Source of the DNA: Alteribacter aurantiacus DSM 18675 | GTDB taxonomy: Bacteria; Bacillota; Bacilli; Bacillales; Salisediminibacteriaceae | Assembly: GCF_000429705.1 (NCBI RefSeq) | Contig: NZ_AUCJ01000012.1 | Coordinates: 1 to 64,000 of the forward strand | DNA length: 64,000 nt | Direction of reading: 5' to 3' | In this document: one piece after another, positions 24,104 to 33,810 of the stretch | Layout: each line of letters begins with the position of its first letter | Numbering within the stretch: the stretch's first letter is position 1 | The notes under the pieces: generated by a model | Seen by the model: the letters and a program-made list of their open reading frames with translations, nothing else | Databases searched by the model: none | Told to the model about the DNA's origin: nothing | Made by a program: the position numbers and the translations under genes

Positions 24104-24484
24104 TCAATCTGATGAAGATCGCGGCAACTGAAAGAGGGTTTCACCCGGTTTTGTTAAAAAGTAATCCCGTCTTGCAAGTTCTGCAATGTAATCATAATCT
24201 TGCAGTAACTCTATCTCTTCTTTCAGCTCATTTTCCTCTTGCTCTAAATTAGCCAGGTTGGTTTCCAGCTCACCTTGCTTTTGCTGCTGATCCTGAATCG
24301 TACTATGTTGAGAGAAAAGTGTAAAGACAGTGAAAATGAACATCGCAAACATCAGGACGCCAAAAACGGACATGCGGCGGACGAGTCCTTTTCTTCTTCT
24401 TCTCTTTTGATCTTTCAGTCTTTCCTGTTCTTCAGCATACTCAGAAGCGAGTCTCTCGAAGTTGACTCTGCGATGATCATGCAC
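24104..24484 (-). CDS. divIC: Cell division protein DivIC (FtsB-like)
   Basis: Bitopic septal protein that forms the FtsL-DivIC-DivIB complex. A basic cytoplasmic N-terminus (KDQKRRRRKGLVRR) precedes one membrane segment (about residues 38-55) and an extracellular coiled coil (about 60-100). The conserved end is ELARRDYFLTKPGETLF. The GTG at 24484 is preferred because AAAGGAG lies 8 nt upstream of it, whereas an earlier GTG overlaps that site. Length about 127 is normal. Confidence 0.93.
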   Translation of the reverse strand: MHDHRRVNFERLASEYAEEQERLKDQKRRRRKGLVRRMSVFGVLMFAMFIFTVFTLFSQHSTIQDQQQKQGELETNLANLEQEENELKEEIELLQDYDYIAELARRDYFLTKPGETLFQLPRSSSD

Positions 24485-24489
24485 GTTCT

Positions 24490-25086
24490 TCACTCCTTTC
24501 TTTTCTTAAACCAGTTCCTCACTCGTTTAAATTGACTGTATAGCTTTTCTGAAAATAAATAAAGATTTTGTTTCCATTTTACCAAGAACGTAAATCGTAC
24601 ACCTACTTTAGCCAAGGTCCAACGTAGGGGCGCGATCAATACTCTTAGGAAAAAGTAAACAATTCTCCATATTGTGGATAATATTATCATACATAAGGCC
24701 AGTACAACTTGCAATAACCATTTTATCGGCGTGATGATGAAGATGACGATCAGTCTGACAATAAATCGGTATAAAGCAATGACGAAACGGATCATCCATT
24801 CAAGCACACTCTTATAAATGTTTTGCAGTAAAGCGCGATAAGTAGAATAACCAAGCAAAAGAGCAAGCAAGACGTAGAATCTCATTTCCCCTTCGTTGAC
24901 CTTAAGTAAAACATAAAACAGAAAAAGGCCTTGGGCACACCAAAAGAATAAATCATTCACGAGGTGAACCCATTTAAACTGACGGGGGCTGCCAAGGAAT
25001 CGATGATATGTGTCCACAGCCACCCCAAGCCAGATGCCCATCACAGTCATGACTAGCATCGTTTCGAATTGTACTTCAAGGGTCAC
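24490..25086 (-). CDS. yabQ: Spore cortex biosynthesis protein YabQ
   Basis: Polytopic membrane protein needed for cortex formation in B. subtilis, where it localises to the outer forespore membrane. About five hydrophobic segments are visible (for example LVMTVMGIWLGVAVD, DLFFWCAQGLFLFYVLL, LIVIFIITPIKWLLQ). The basic C-terminus ends FKKRKE. The GTG start overlaps the yabP stop (GTGA), so it is coupled to yabP. Confidence 0.9.
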   Translation of the reverse strand: MTLEVQFETMLVMTVMGIWLGVAVDTYHRFLGSPRQFKWVHLVNDLFFWCAQGLFLFYVLLKVNEGEMRFYVLLALLLGYSTYRALLQNIYKSVLEWMIRFVIALYRFIVRLIVIFIITPIKWLLQVVLALCMIILSTIWRIVYFFLRVLIAPLRWTLAKVGVRFTFLVKWKQNLYLFSEKLYSQFKRVRNWFKKRKE

Positions 25087-25391
25087 TTGAATAACTTCCC
25101 GAAGAACCCTTTGGATTTATCACTGTTATTTTGGTCGAGGTAAACAAGATCGTCCACCCGCCCTTGAATAGAGACGTTCCCTTCATCTACATCAAGGTTT
25201 TTCATCTGTAAATGCTGGCCCCGTATGGATAAGAAACCCATTTCGGTTTCCAACAGGAATTCTTCGTTATCGAAGCTTTCCACTTGTTTTACTCCTGTAA
25301 TTTCAAGGGTTTTTCGACCTTTCATCGAGATGTTGTGGTCTCTTTGTTGCCGTCCTTGTCCACCTGACATGAATTCATATGATTGATTCAT
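25083..25391 (-). CDS. yabP: Sporulation protein YabP
   Basis: A 102-residue soluble protein of the YabP/YqfC family, required for cortex formation together with YabQ. It shows DHNISMKGRKTLEITGVKQVESFD and GFLSIRGQHLQMKNLDVDEG, the repeated strand pattern of the family. The ATG at 25391 has GGGAGGG 7 nt upstream; the longer frame extends through a non-conserved leader. Family knowledge places transcription under sigma-E; I did not identify that promoter with confidence. Confidence 0.93.
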   Translation of the reverse strand: MNQSYEFMSGGQGRQQRDHNISMKGRKTLEITGVKQVESFDNEEFLLETEMGFLSIRGQHLQMKNLDVDEGNVSIQGRVDDLVYLDQNNSDKSKGFFGKLFK

Positions 25392-25506
25392 AGCACTACC
25401 CTCCCCAGACTCTTTGGTACAGTCTATGTGGAGGGTTAAGTGAATAGAACAAGCCCTGTTTTGCACATTATGTAAGACATTCCTTTGTTTGTTTACCCTG
25501 ATTCAA

Positions 25507-25576
25507 AAGGGACGAAACAAAGGATGGCATTTTATCTTTTCCTTCAATGGTAAAACTAAAGATCTTTTCGTCCCTT
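25507..25576. repeat. Long-range inverted repeat between rqcP and yabP
   Basis: AAGGGACGAAA (25507-25517) and its exact complement TTTCGTCCCTT (25566-25576) are separated by 48 nt that contain the palindrome AAAGATCTTT at the inner edge of the right arm. It could fold as an RNA stem after rqcP or serve as a bipartite operator before yabP. Confidence 0.5.
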
Positions 25577-25591
25577 AGGAACGGTGGGCCT

Positions 25592-25867
25592 TTAAAAATC
25601 GGACTGTTCGTCTCGAAGTGACTCTTCTTTAACTAATGTATAGAGAGTAGCAGCTTCATCTTTTCGTGTAGACTCTTCTAGGCGGTCTACAGTTACGGTT
25701 ACGATTTTTTGACCAAAGCGGATTGAAATTTCATCCCCTACTTTAACATTCGCGCCAGCTTTGACAGTTTGACCGTTGACTGTGATTCTTCCTTGCTCAG
25801 CTACTTCTTTAGCCATCGTTCTTCGTTTGATGAGTCTTGAAACCTTTAGATATTTATCGATTCTCAT
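25592..25867 (-). CDS. rqcP: S4-domain ribosome quality control factor RqcP
   Basis: A 91-residue Hsp15/S4 protein. The S4 RNA-binding motif is MRIDKYLKVSRLIKRR...AKEVAEQGRITVNG...VKVGDEISI. The B. subtilis homologue (YabO) binds the peptidyl-tRNA-obstructed 50S subunit and works with RqcH to add alanine tails. It lies downstream of mazG with a partial dispersed repeat in the gap. Confidence 0.95.
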   Translation of the reverse strand: MRIDKYLKVSRLIKRRTMAKEVAEQGRITVNGQTVKAGANVKVGDEISIRFGQKIVTVTVDRLEESTRKDEAATLYTLVKEESLRDEQSDF

Positions 25868-25899
25868 ATGGAATCTCCTCTCTCTTTTGTTTACGCAAT

Positions 25900-25992
25900 A
25901 TTCGTATAGATTGTTGCTTTTTTAATATTTTCTTCGTCACGAGAATTGTTGTTGAAGAATACGGGCCCTTCGCTTTCCGTGGCGGTGCTAGC
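25900..25992. repeat. TTGTTGCTTT-family repeat, partial copy A
   Basis: TTCGTATAGATTGTTGCTTT, then TTGTTGTTGAAGAATACGGG and CCCTTCGCTTTCCGTGGCGG match the left two thirds of the copy at 34804. The right arm is missing. It lies in the mazG-rqcP gap. Confidence 0.7.
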
Positions 25993-26034
25993 AAGCCGGT
26001 AGAAACACCCTGCAGGATTGATTAAGCACAGAGT

Positions 26035-27501
26035 CTACAACCCTCGCTCTTTCGCTTCGTTCCAAAATACATCGAGTTCGTCTAAGGATTTTTCTTCCCA
26101 ATCAGACCCTGTTTCTTTTAAGGTCTCTTCAATATAACGGAATCGGCGAACGAATTTTTCGTTTGTGGTTCGTAGCGCTTCTTCCGGTTCAATTTTATAA
26201 AAACGGGCAATGTTTACGATTGTAAAGAGCACGTCTCCGAACTCTTTTTTCATCGCTTCAGGATCACCGTTTTCCAGCTCTTCTTCCCATTCGCGGAGTT
26301 CTTCTTTCAGCTTTTCGCGCATCGGCTGTGCATCGTCCCAATCAAAGCCAACTTTAGCCGCTTTCTTTTGAACGTTGTATGCACGTAGTAAGCTCGGCAA
26401 TGATTTTGGGATGCTGTCTAAGAGTCCCTCGTCAGAGCCTTTGTCCCCTTTTTCTTCTCGCTTAATCTTTTCCCACTGCGTAACGACGGCTTCAGAGTTG
26501 TCTGCATGGGCCGTATCAAACACATGGGGATGACGACGGATCATCTTTTCAGTTATGGACGTAATCACATCCGAAACTGAGAAGTAGCCGTCATCTTCAC
26601 CAATCTGTGCATGAAGCATGACCTGCAGTAACACATCACCCAGTTCTTCAGCGAGGTTCTCTTCATCTTGTTCGTCGATGGCTTCTAGCACTTCATACGC
26701 TTCTTCGATTAAATAAGGCTTAAGAGACTCGTGGGTTTGCTTTTGGTCCCACGGGCAACCACCTGGACCGCGAAGAGTGGCAATCACATCTCTAAGCTTT
26801 GTGAATTCGTGAGTAAGAAGGGCATCGTCTTTTACCGGCGGCACGTAGACTGCAGTAAGGTTATTCAACGTGGTTACTCGGTCTAGTTCATACAAAGGAA
26901 CTTCCGTTAAGGTTTCCTCTTTACTTCCTACAGCTGTTGCCACGGTTACAAGATAGTCATCAGGGAGAATGTCCATTAAAGTGAGCTTCACTTCTGATGC
27001 CACGAATGCATCATACACTTGGCCAATGAGAATATGGTGTCTTAACTGCAATTCGTCTCGCTTCAAGGCTGTACCGTCTACCAATTGAAAGCCTTCAATA
27101 GGATCGATCTTTAAAGATGCAAATACCGGATCTAGGAAACTCTGTCCACCTTCGACCTTAATGGTGACACCGTATTTATTCGCGCCTTTTATGAGGCGCT
27201 GCACGGTTTCCTCCGCAACAAGGGGATGACCGGGCACGGCATAAACCACATCTTCTTCTCTTGCTTTTTCCAAAAGAATTGCTGTGATTGATTCATATAC
27301 GCTCGAAAATTGGTCGTGTTGCTCATATATATGATCAAAACTTTCAGGGTCGATGCCCTCTTCTTTTAACTCGTGCAGGACAGGATGGTCTTTTGTGCGC
27401 ACATATAATGAAGAAACTCGTTTTAGTTTTTTATAAATCCCAATCGGTAATTGGTCCAAGTCCCCTGCACCAAGTCCTAAAATTGTAATCGTATGGGCCA
27501 C
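26035..27501 (-). CDS. yabN: Tetrapyrrole methylase / MazG fusion (YabN)
   Basis: Two-part protein. Residues about 1-220 form a tetrapyrrole methylase-like domain (GLGAGDLDQLPIGIYKKL, VYAVPGHPLVAEETV). The rest contains tandem MazG nucleoside triphosphate pyrophosphohydrolase domains: CPWDQKQTHESLKPYLIEEAYE with EELGDVLLQVMLH (about 255-300), and a second with KEFGDVLFTIVNIAR (about 430). The length (488) matches B. subtilis YabN. The GTG start has AAAGGAG upstream and lies 6 nt from the yabM stop. Housecleaning of non-canonical NTPs is the likely role; the methylase substrate is unknown. Confidence 0.94.
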   Translation of the reverse strand: MAHTITILGLGAGDLDQLPIGIYKKLKRVSSLYVRTKDHPVLHELKEEGIDPESFDHIYEQHDQFSSVYESITAILLEKAREEDVVYAVPGHPLVAEETVQRLIKGANKYGVTIKVEGGQSFLDPVFASLKIDPIEGFQLVDGTALKRDELQLRHHILIGQVYDAFVASEVKLTLMDILPDDYLVTVATAVGSKEETLTEVPLYELDRVTTLNNLTAVYVPPVKDDALLTHEFTKLRDVIATLRGPGGCPWDQKQTHESLKPYLIEEAYEVLEAIDEQDEENLAEELGDVLLQVMLHAQIGEDDGYFSVSDVITSITEKMIRRHPHVFDTAHADNSEAVVTQWEKIKREEKGDKGSDEGLLDSIPKSLPSLLRAYNVQKKAAKVGFDWDDAQPMREKLKEELREWEEELENGDPEAMKKEFGDVLFTIVNIARFYKIEPEEALRTTNEKFVRRFRYIEETLKETGSDWEEKSLDELDVFWNEAKERGL

Positions 27502-27507
27502 GGTTTG

Positions 27508-29145
27508 TCAGCTCCTTTTCTTACGTTCCAGTTTTTTTATCATTGAAGGTAGTTTGGGTACTTCTTGCCAATCTTCGTACTTAATCACATTTAACTTTAC
27601 GCCTGATATTAGAAACGCTACTGCACCGGCACCAGATGCAGTTAGAGCAATCACGACGGATCCGAAACGAGATGCATCCGCTACTGCATAAAACCAAATG
27701 GCCTGACACACCAATGCAGTCACCCCGGTTAGGGTTAGAGCAATCATCAGTTTGATCCCTTCTCCCACTCCCGTTCCCCTTGCATTCCACACTCCCAGTT
27801 TCTTCATATATATAAAGACAATGAAGACCATGGTTACGTAACTGAGCAGTGTGGCTATCGCTGCTCCGTTTATTCCGTACAGAGGAACAAATATCCCATT
27901 AGAAATTGTTTTAACTACAATCCCTACTGCAACGGAAAAAAGAAGTACCTTCCCTTTCCCAACACCGTGCAGGATCGCTGCAGTCGTTAAAAAAAGAGAA
28001 GCAGGCAGAACGACAGAACTGATCAGCATTAGGGCATGTTCACCTTGACGGTCTGTAAAAAGCATGGGGTTCAAGGTCGGCATCACGGTAACCAAGCCAA
28101 CTGCGGCTGCACCACCAAGGAATGCCCCCGTTTTTACGGCCCGAGCTGTGTAAAGGCGCACCTTGTTATGATCCCGGTTAAAAGATGCTCTTGCCACTAG
28201 TGGGACGAGACTCAAGGAGAAGGAGGTCGTAATCACGGTTCCCATTTGTACAATAGGCCATCCACGATCATATATTCCTTTTAAAACAGGGATCATGTCC
28301 CTTTCCATGCCAGTCATACTTAGCAAGCGAACCATCGTTAATGAGTCAATGAGCTGCATCAAAACCATGCTCATTGCGCTTATGCAAACATAAAATCCAC
28401 CAATCACGATCGCTTTTGTATATCGCTTCCACTCTCGATCTTTTTTTACAGAACGTATGTGGAGCCTACTTTTTTTCAAGGGGAACAACAAGGAGAACAG
28501 CGCAGCCATCCCTCCGAAAAAGGAACCCAAGGCCGCCGCTGCACCTGCTTCATAAGGGCCGTATTGAGCCATTGCCCAAGCGGACAAAAGGAGGATGGCA
28601 ACCACTCTCACACTCTGCTCAATCACTTGAGACACGGCAGACGGTGTCATCCATTCCATTCCTTGATAATAACCTCTTAAGACAGATACGAATGGCATCA
28701 CAAGAAAAGGGGCAGCCATAACCTGCAGTGGAAAAGCTAGACGTGCATCGCCAATTCCAGCTGCAAGAAAAGGGGCACTCCAATAAAGCATGAAGCCAAG
28801 ACTCACATTGACCGCACCAATCACGACCGTTGACACAACAAGCAAGCCTCCAATGTTTCCTTTGTTTCCCTTTTCCCGTTCATCAGAGATTAATTTTGAC
28901 AAGATGACGGGAAATCCGTATGTAGCAAGTACCAAGGCAATACCGTAAAAGGGATACACTTGCTGATATACATAAAACCCTACGTCTCCCGTTATGTTTT
29001 GGTACGGCACTTTGTAGACGGCACTTAAGACCTTGACGATGATGGCTGCAAGGGATAAATAAAGTGCCCCTTTAACAAAGGATTGTCGCTTCGCGTTGTT
29101 ATGGTCGTTGTTCTTCATTGAGACTTCTTTTTCGTTCCCCATCAT
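27508..29145 (-). CDS. yabM: MOP-superfamily polysaccharide flippase (SpoVB/YabM-like)
   Basis: A 545-residue membrane protein with about 14 predicted segments, of the MATE/MVF (MurJ-SpoVB) group. The signature region near the N-terminus is FVKGALYLSLAAIIVKVLSAVYKVPYQNITGDVGFYVYQQVYPFY. Relatives flip lipid-linked wall or capsule precursors. It occupies the yabM position between spoVT and yabN. The ribosome binding site before ATG 29145 is weak; an ATG nine codons later is an alternative start. Confidence 0.9.
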   Translation of the reverse strand: MMGNEKEVSMKNNDHNNAKRQSFVKGALYLSLAAIIVKVLSAVYKVPYQNITGDVGFYVYQQVYPFYGIALVLATYGFPVILSKLISDEREKGNKGNIGGLLVVSTVVIGAVNVSLGFMLYWSAPFLAAGIGDARLAFPLQVMAAPFLVMPFVSVLRGYYQGMEWMTPSAVSQVIEQSVRVVAILLLSAWAMAQYGPYEAGAAAALGSFFGGMAALFSLLFPLKKSRLHIRSVKKDREWKRYTKAIVIGGFYVCISAMSMVLMQLIDSLTMVRLLSMTGMERDMIPVLKGIYDRGWPIVQMGTVITTSFSLSLVPLVARASFNRDHNKVRLYTARAVKTGAFLGGAAAVGLVTVMPTLNPMLFTDRQGEHALMLISSVVLPASLFLTTAAILHGVGKGKVLLFSVAVGIVVKTISNGIFVPLYGINGAAIATLLSYVTMVFIVFIYMKKLGVWNARGTGVGEGIKLMIALTLTGVTALVCQAIWFYAVADASRFGSVVIALTASGAGAVAFLISGVKLNVIKYEDWQEVPKLPSMIKKLERKKRS

Positions 29146-29255
29146 TGCACACCGTTTCTCTCATCAGGGAACTTTCCCCTCCGGACTTTTATGACGTTAT
29201 TATAGCATAACTTAATCGCCCCTTTGTAATGAGCAGGTTCCTAGCGAATCAGACA

Positions 29256-29288
29256 TAAAAAAAGAAAGCCACCTCTCAGGCAGCTCCC
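29256..29288 (-). terminator. spoVT terminator
   Basis: On the minus strand AGCTGCC and GGTGGCT form a stem around TGAGA, followed by TTCTTTTTTT. Confidence 0.85.
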
Positions 29289-29308
29289 TTTTTAACAAAT
29301 ATAAATGA

Positions 29309-29848
29309 TTATTGTTCCATTTGACGTGCGAGAAATCCTGCCGCTGTTTCAGCGAGCTTTTTCTCCACATCTCCCATTTGGGCGCCTTCTTTTGCAAGAA
29401 GTACAACCGCCCCAATTGGATCACCGCTGGCAATAATAGGGGCAATAACGTACCCACTCAGATTGTCTTTTGCTTCTCCGGCAATGTTGTACTCTCCTGA
29501 GCTTGTCTCTAGGAGCGTTTTGCGATCATTCATGGCCGATTCGATAATATCGCCGATACTCTTATTCGCGTAATCCTTCTTCGATCCGCCTGCTACGGCG
29601 ATATACGTATCGCGGTCTGCGATAAGTACAGGATGATTTAGGCTGTCGTATAGCGCTTCTGCGTATTCCTTAGCAAAATCACCCAATTCAGAGATCGGAG
29701 AATACTTCTTCAAGATTACTTCGCCGTCACGATCGACGAAAATTTCCAAAGGGTCTCCCTCACGAATCCTCAATGTGCGTCTAATTTCCTTTGGGATTAC
29801 GACCCGGCCTAAATCATCAATGCGACGAACAATTCCAGTTGCCTTCAT
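29309..29848 (-). CDS. spoVT: Stage V sporulation regulator SpoVT
   Basis: Forespore transcription factor that modulates sigma-G genes. The N-terminal swapped-hairpin AbrB domain is MKATGIVRRIDDLGRVVIPKEIRRTLRIREGDPLEIFV (about 1-50), closely similar to AbrB at 58908 in this window. A GAF-like C-terminal domain (about 57-178) follows. Length 179 is typical. It has its own sigma-G-type promoter and terminator. Confidence 0.97.
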   Translation of the reverse strand: MKATGIVRRIDDLGRVVIPKEIRRTLRIREGDPLEIFVDRDGEVILKKYSPISELGDFAKEYAEALYDSLNHPVLIADRDTYIAVAGGSKKDYANKSIGDIIESAMNDRKTLLETSSGEYNIAGEAKDNLSGYVIAPIIASGDPIGAVVLLAKEGAQMGDVEKKLAETAAGFLARQMEQ

Positions 29849-29929
29849 ACATGCGTTGCCTCGCTTTCCTTGATGTAATCACGTAGATGTTGTGCAGGCA
29901 ATGTTTCTTTGCCAGCTTGAGCTTGTACT

Positions 29930-29959
29930 TATTATCCAACTAAAAAAAAGAACTATTCA
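29930..29959 (-). promoter_or_regulatory. Predicted sigma-G promoter of spoVT
   Basis: TGAATA (complement of 29954-29959) and GATAATA (29930-29936) are 17 nt apart, close to the sigma-G consensus TGNATA / CATANTA. SpoVT is a sigma-G-dependent gene in B. subtilis. Confidence 0.65.
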
Positions 29960-30096
29960 CCAATTAAAGAATAAAATTGCGTATCTCCCTGCTTTCATTG
30001 GAAATCCCCTTCCAAATATGGGGTCTGACCCTGTGTTTAGTCATTCACAAGGGCCCTGATACTAAGTCATCTTTTCACACTTCACCTTATATAGAG

Positions 30097-30126
30097 AAAA
30101 AGCACCGATCAACGGGATCGGTGCTT
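30097..30126 (-). terminator. mfd terminator
   Basis: On the minus strand AAGCACCGATC and GATCGGTGCTT form a long stem followed by TTTC. Confidence 0.95.
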
Positions 30127-30140
30127 CAGTCTAGTACATG

Positions 30141-33100
30141 TTACCCTACAGGTTCTTTTCGTACTTCATCAAGATTCGCCAACGCTTTTTCAAGAGCGTT
30201 CAAATATTCTTCGTCTTTTAACGTTTTTCGCTTTATATGGATCGTAATTGACTTTCCTGTCATGGAAAGATTCATTTTCCGGGAAATTTTATTGACAAGG
30301 TTAAACAATTTCGACCCATCGATACCATTTGTGGCCTCTTCAGTCAGAATGACCTTACACTCATTGTTCTTCTCCACAATGGACTGAACACCCTCTTGAT
30401 AAGAGTATGCTTTGATCTTTGCCACTTGGAACAAGAAACCAACTTCTTTTGGATAATCACCGAAGCGGTCAATCATTTCATTTTGCAGATCGAGAATATC
30501 CCGCTGTGAATCAAGCTCCTTGAACCGTTTGTACATGTCGATTTTTTGCTTTGAATCAGGGATATACGACTCCGGAATATAAGCATCCACTTTGATATCC
30601 AAATCAAGGTCCGGCTTCGTCTTTTTCTTCGTCTGTTCTCCCTTATCGCTACTTACTGCTTCTTTTCGCTCATCGATCGCGTCTTTCAGCATTTGTGAGT
30701 AAAGATCGAAACCAACCGAAGCGATAAACCCGTGCTGCTCGGCTCCAAGTAGATTACCGGCACCTCGAATGGACAAGTCTCGCATAGCAATTTTAAAGCC
30801 AGATCCGAGCTCAGTGAACTCCTTAATGGACTGGAGCCTTTTCTCCGCTACTTCTGTCAGTACTTTATCCCGCTGATGGGTGAAGTAAGCATAGGCCACT
30901 CGATTAGATCGGCCTACTCGTCCGCGGAGCTGATAAAGCTGTGACAGTCCCATACGATCGGCATCATAGATAAGAAGGGTATTTACGTTAGGAATGTCGA
31001 CCCCTGTTTCAATAATTGTCGTCGTAACCAATACGTCTGCGTTCCCTTCTAAGAAGTCGAGCATGACACTTTCAAGCTCTGTTTCCGTCATACGACCATG
31101 AGCAAAGCGGACCGTAGCGTCGGGAACGAGCGTGGCAATTTTGTCGGACATCGTCTCAATATCTTCTACCCTGTTATACAAGAAGAACACTTGCCCTCCC
31201 CTTGCCAACTCCCTCTCAATCGCTTCACGTGTTAGAGCTTCGTTGTATTCAACCACATACGTTTGAACGGGGAAACGGTTCTCAGGCGGGGTCTCAATGA
31301 CCGATAGATCTCGCACGCCAAGCATGGACATGTGAAGGGTTCTAGGGATCGGTGTAGCAGTGAGTGTGAGTACATCCACATTCGCCTTCAATTGTTTAAT
31401 CTTCTCTTTATGTGTAACCCCAAATCGCTGTTCTTCATCCACAACAAGAAGACCGAGGTTTTTAAACTTCACATCTTTTGATAATAGTCGGTGGGTACCG
31501 ACCACAATGTCCATGGATCCTTTACCCAGTCCTTCAATGGTTCCTTTTTGTTCTTTCTTTGTACGGAATCGATTCATGAGGCCAATATTAATCGGGAAGT
31601 CTTGAAATCTCTCTCGAATCGTTTCGTAATGCTGCTGCGCGAGGATCGTTGTTGGTACAAGAAACGCCACTTGCTTTCCATCCATGATGGCTTTAAAGGC
31701 AGCGCGAAGAGCCACTTCCGTTTTGCCATAACCTACGTCTCCACACAGAAGACGATCCATCGGACGGTCTCTTTCCATGTCTTTTTTGATTTCCTCAATA
31801 GCAGAAATTTGATCTTCCGTTTCTTGGTACTGGAATGAATTCTCAAACTCCCGTTGTTCCGGTCCATCTTCAGAAAAGGCGTGCCCTTTACTCGACTCTC
31901 GTTCAGCATAGAGCTTAATCAGATCATCAGCGATATCCTCTACAGAAGAGCGAACTTTGTTCTTCACTTTCTTCCAGTCGCTTCCACCTAAAGCATAGAG
32001 CTTTGGCTCTTTATCTTCTGAACCGACGTACTTTTGGACTTGGTCAATTTGATCTACAGGCACATAGAGCTTGTCATCTCCCGCATAGGTAATGTGCATG
32101 TAGTCTTTATGAATACCACCGATGTCCAACGTTTCAATGCCTAAATACTTTCCGATTCCGTGGTTAATATGAACAACCCAGTCCCCGACTTTCAGCTCTG
32201 AATAACTTTTGATTCGCTCGGCATTAGACAGTTTTTGACGGTTCCGTTTCGGACGACGGGCTTTTTTTGTAAATACTTCTTCCTCTGTCACAATCATAAT
32301 CCGTTGCATAGGAAGGTCGAATCCTGCAGTAACCTGCCCAGTCGTAATAAGGGCTTCCCCTGGCGCTGGACGATTGTCAGGAGATGTAATTCCCGCTTCA
32401 ATGTCGTAATCCGCGAGCACCTGTTTCATTCGCTCCGCACGATCTTGGTCACCAGCGACAAATAAAATGCGATAATCCGATTCTTTCCAACGGCTCACTT
32501 CCGTTTTCAACAAATGGAGCTGCCCGTGAAAGTTCTGCATCGACTTCGCTTGGAAATTTACGATGTTTTTCGGTGCTGTAGACGGAACGTGTCGCAAGAA
32601 GAGACTCATATAAACACGAGGAACACTTGCCTTTTCAATCAGCTCGCTCCACGTTTTTGAAATGACCAAGTCGGATACGCTCGCTCCTTGGCTGAGCATC
32701 GTCGTCTGCCACTCTGCTTCTTCTTTTTCAAGACTTTGAGCCATCTCTTGTACTCGGCTGATTTCATCAACGAAGACAGCACCGCCTTCAGGTAGGTAAT
32801 CCAGAAGCGTAGCTTTTTGATCATAGTAATAGGCCATGTATTTATACATAGCATCAAATGGCGTTTTTTCTCTTAGCCAGCCAATCTCCTCGCCTACTTT
32901 TTGGGAGGTTAATTCTTTCGCTTTCGCATCCTTCATTTTCGACAATGTTGCCGACAATTGTTGCTCAAGACGCATAGCGCCATTTTCGTAATGGCGATCC
33001 TCAAGTAACACTTCTTTAGCAGGGCCAATCCACACGTGCTCGGTTTGATTTAAAGAACGTTGTGTTTCCACGTCGAAATGCCGAATCGAGTCAACCTCTG

Positions 33101-33695
33101 TATCAAAGAGCTCAATTCGGATCGGATGCTCTTCAGTTAGTGGGTAAATATCTATAATACCGCCTCGAACACTAAACTCTCCCGGTGACGTGACCATATC
33201 GGTTCTTGAGAAGCCCATCGAAACAAAACGGGTAAGAACACGATCTAGATCGAGATCTTCTCCTACCTTTAGTTCCACTTGACATTGTGACCACACTTCC
33301 TTTGGCGGAAGCAGTCGTCTTAAACCGGCCATCGGCGTAATCACGATTCCTGGCTTATTGTTGGTCCAGTGGTTTAAGGCCTCGATGCGCTGTCCTCTCA
33401 TTTCCGGTGAAGCAACAGCGATCTCAGAAGCAATTAATTCATTAACGGGGTATAAAAAGATGTCCTCTTCTCCCGCTAAAGAAGATAAATCCTCATATAG
33501 CTTTTGGGCTTGATATAGATTATGGGTCACAATCAGCTGTGAACCTCTGGTTTTTTGATAGATTGAAGCGAGTAAAAGAGACCTGGATGACCCTGTGAGA
33601 CCAGCTACCATTTGTTCTGATAGCCTTGCCTCAATGCCATCTGTAATGCTCGTTACATCGTCCCCTCGACTAAATAAGTCTATTAAGCCTTTCAA
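30141..33695 (-). CDS. mfd: Transcription-repair coupling factor
   Basis: DNA translocase that removes stalled RNA polymerase and recruits UvrA. The UvrB-like N-terminal part includes TGSSRSLLLASIYQ and GGIIDIYPLTEEHPIRIELFD. The polymerase-interacting CarD-like module is near KVGDWVVHINHGIGKYLGIE (about 500). The RecG-type motor has Walker A GDVGYGKTEVA (about 650), DEEQRFGV, TATPIPRTL and the C-terminal helicase motifs GRVGRSNRVAYAYF. The TRCF domain ends the protein. The 1184 residues match the family. Translation starts at a TTG with AAGGGGGG upstream. Confidence 0.98.
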   Translation of the reverse strand: MKGLIDLFSRGDDVTSITDGIEARLSEQMVAGLTGSSRSLLLASIYQKTRGSQLIVTHNLYQAQKLYEDLSSLAGEEDIFLYPVNELIASEIAVASPEMRGQRIEALNHWTNNKPGIVITPMAGLRRLLPPKEVWSQCQVELKVGEDLDLDRVLTRFVSMGFSRTDMVTSPGEFSVRGGIIDIYPLTEEHPIRIELFDTEVDSIRHFDVETQRSLNQTEHVWIGPAKEVLLEDRHYENGAMRLEQQLSATLSKMKDAKAKELTSQKVGEEIGWLREKTPFDAMYKYMAYYYDQKATLLDYLPEGGAVFVDEISRVQEMAQSLEKEEAEWQTTMLSQGASVSDLVISKTWSELIEKASVPRVYMSLFLRHVPSTAPKNIVNFQAKSMQNFHGQLHLLKTEVSRWKESDYRILFVAGDQDRAERMKQVLADYDIEAGITSPDNRPAPGEALITTGQVTAGFDLPMQRIMIVTEEEVFTKKARRPKRNRQKLSNAERIKSYSELKVGDWVVHINHGIGKYLGIETLDIGGIHKDYMHITYAGDDKLYVPVDQIDQVQKYVGSEDKEPKLYALGGSDWKKVKNKVRSSVEDIADDLIKLYAERESSKGHAFSEDGPEQREFENSFQYQETEDQISAIEEIKKDMERDRPMDRLLCGDVGYGKTEVALRAAFKAIMDGKQVAFLVPTTILAQQHYETIRERFQDFPINIGLMNRFRTKKEQKGTIEGLGKGSMDIVVGTHRLLSKDVKFKNLGLLVVDEEQRFGVTHKEKIKQLKANVDVLTLTATPIPRTLHMSMLGVRDLSVIETPPENRFPVQTYVVEYNEALTREAIERELARGGQVFFLYNRVEDIETMSDKIATLVPDATVRFAHGRMTETELESVMLDFLEGNADVLVTTTIIETGVDIPNVNTLLIYDADRMGLSQLYQLRGRVGRSNRVAYAYFTHQRDKVLTEVAEKRLQSIKEFTELGSGFKIAMRDLSIRGAGNLLGAEQHGFIASVGFDLYSQMLKDAIDERKEAVSSDKGEQTKKKTKPDLDLDIKVDAYIPESYIPDSKQKIDMYKRFKELDSQRDILDLQNEMIDRFGDYPKEVGFLFQVAKIKAYSYQEGVQSIVEKNNECKVILTEEATNGIDGSKLFNLVNKISRKMNLSMTGKSITIHIKRKTLKDEEYLNALEKALANLDEVRKEPVG

Positions 33696-33755
33696 GGTGT
33701 TTCCCCCCTTGCTTTTTTCTAATCTAGTAGTATGACACCCTTCTGTATATCAGCA

Positions 33756-33788
33756 GAAAAACGCTTTGGCATGTCGCTTGCCAAAGCC
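33756..33788 (-). terminator. fin terminator
   Basis: On the minus strand GCTTTGGCA and TGCCAAAGC form a 9-bp stem followed by GTTTTTC. Confidence 0.85.
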
Positions 33789-33810
33789 TACTGTCATTTA
33801 AAACCATCCA

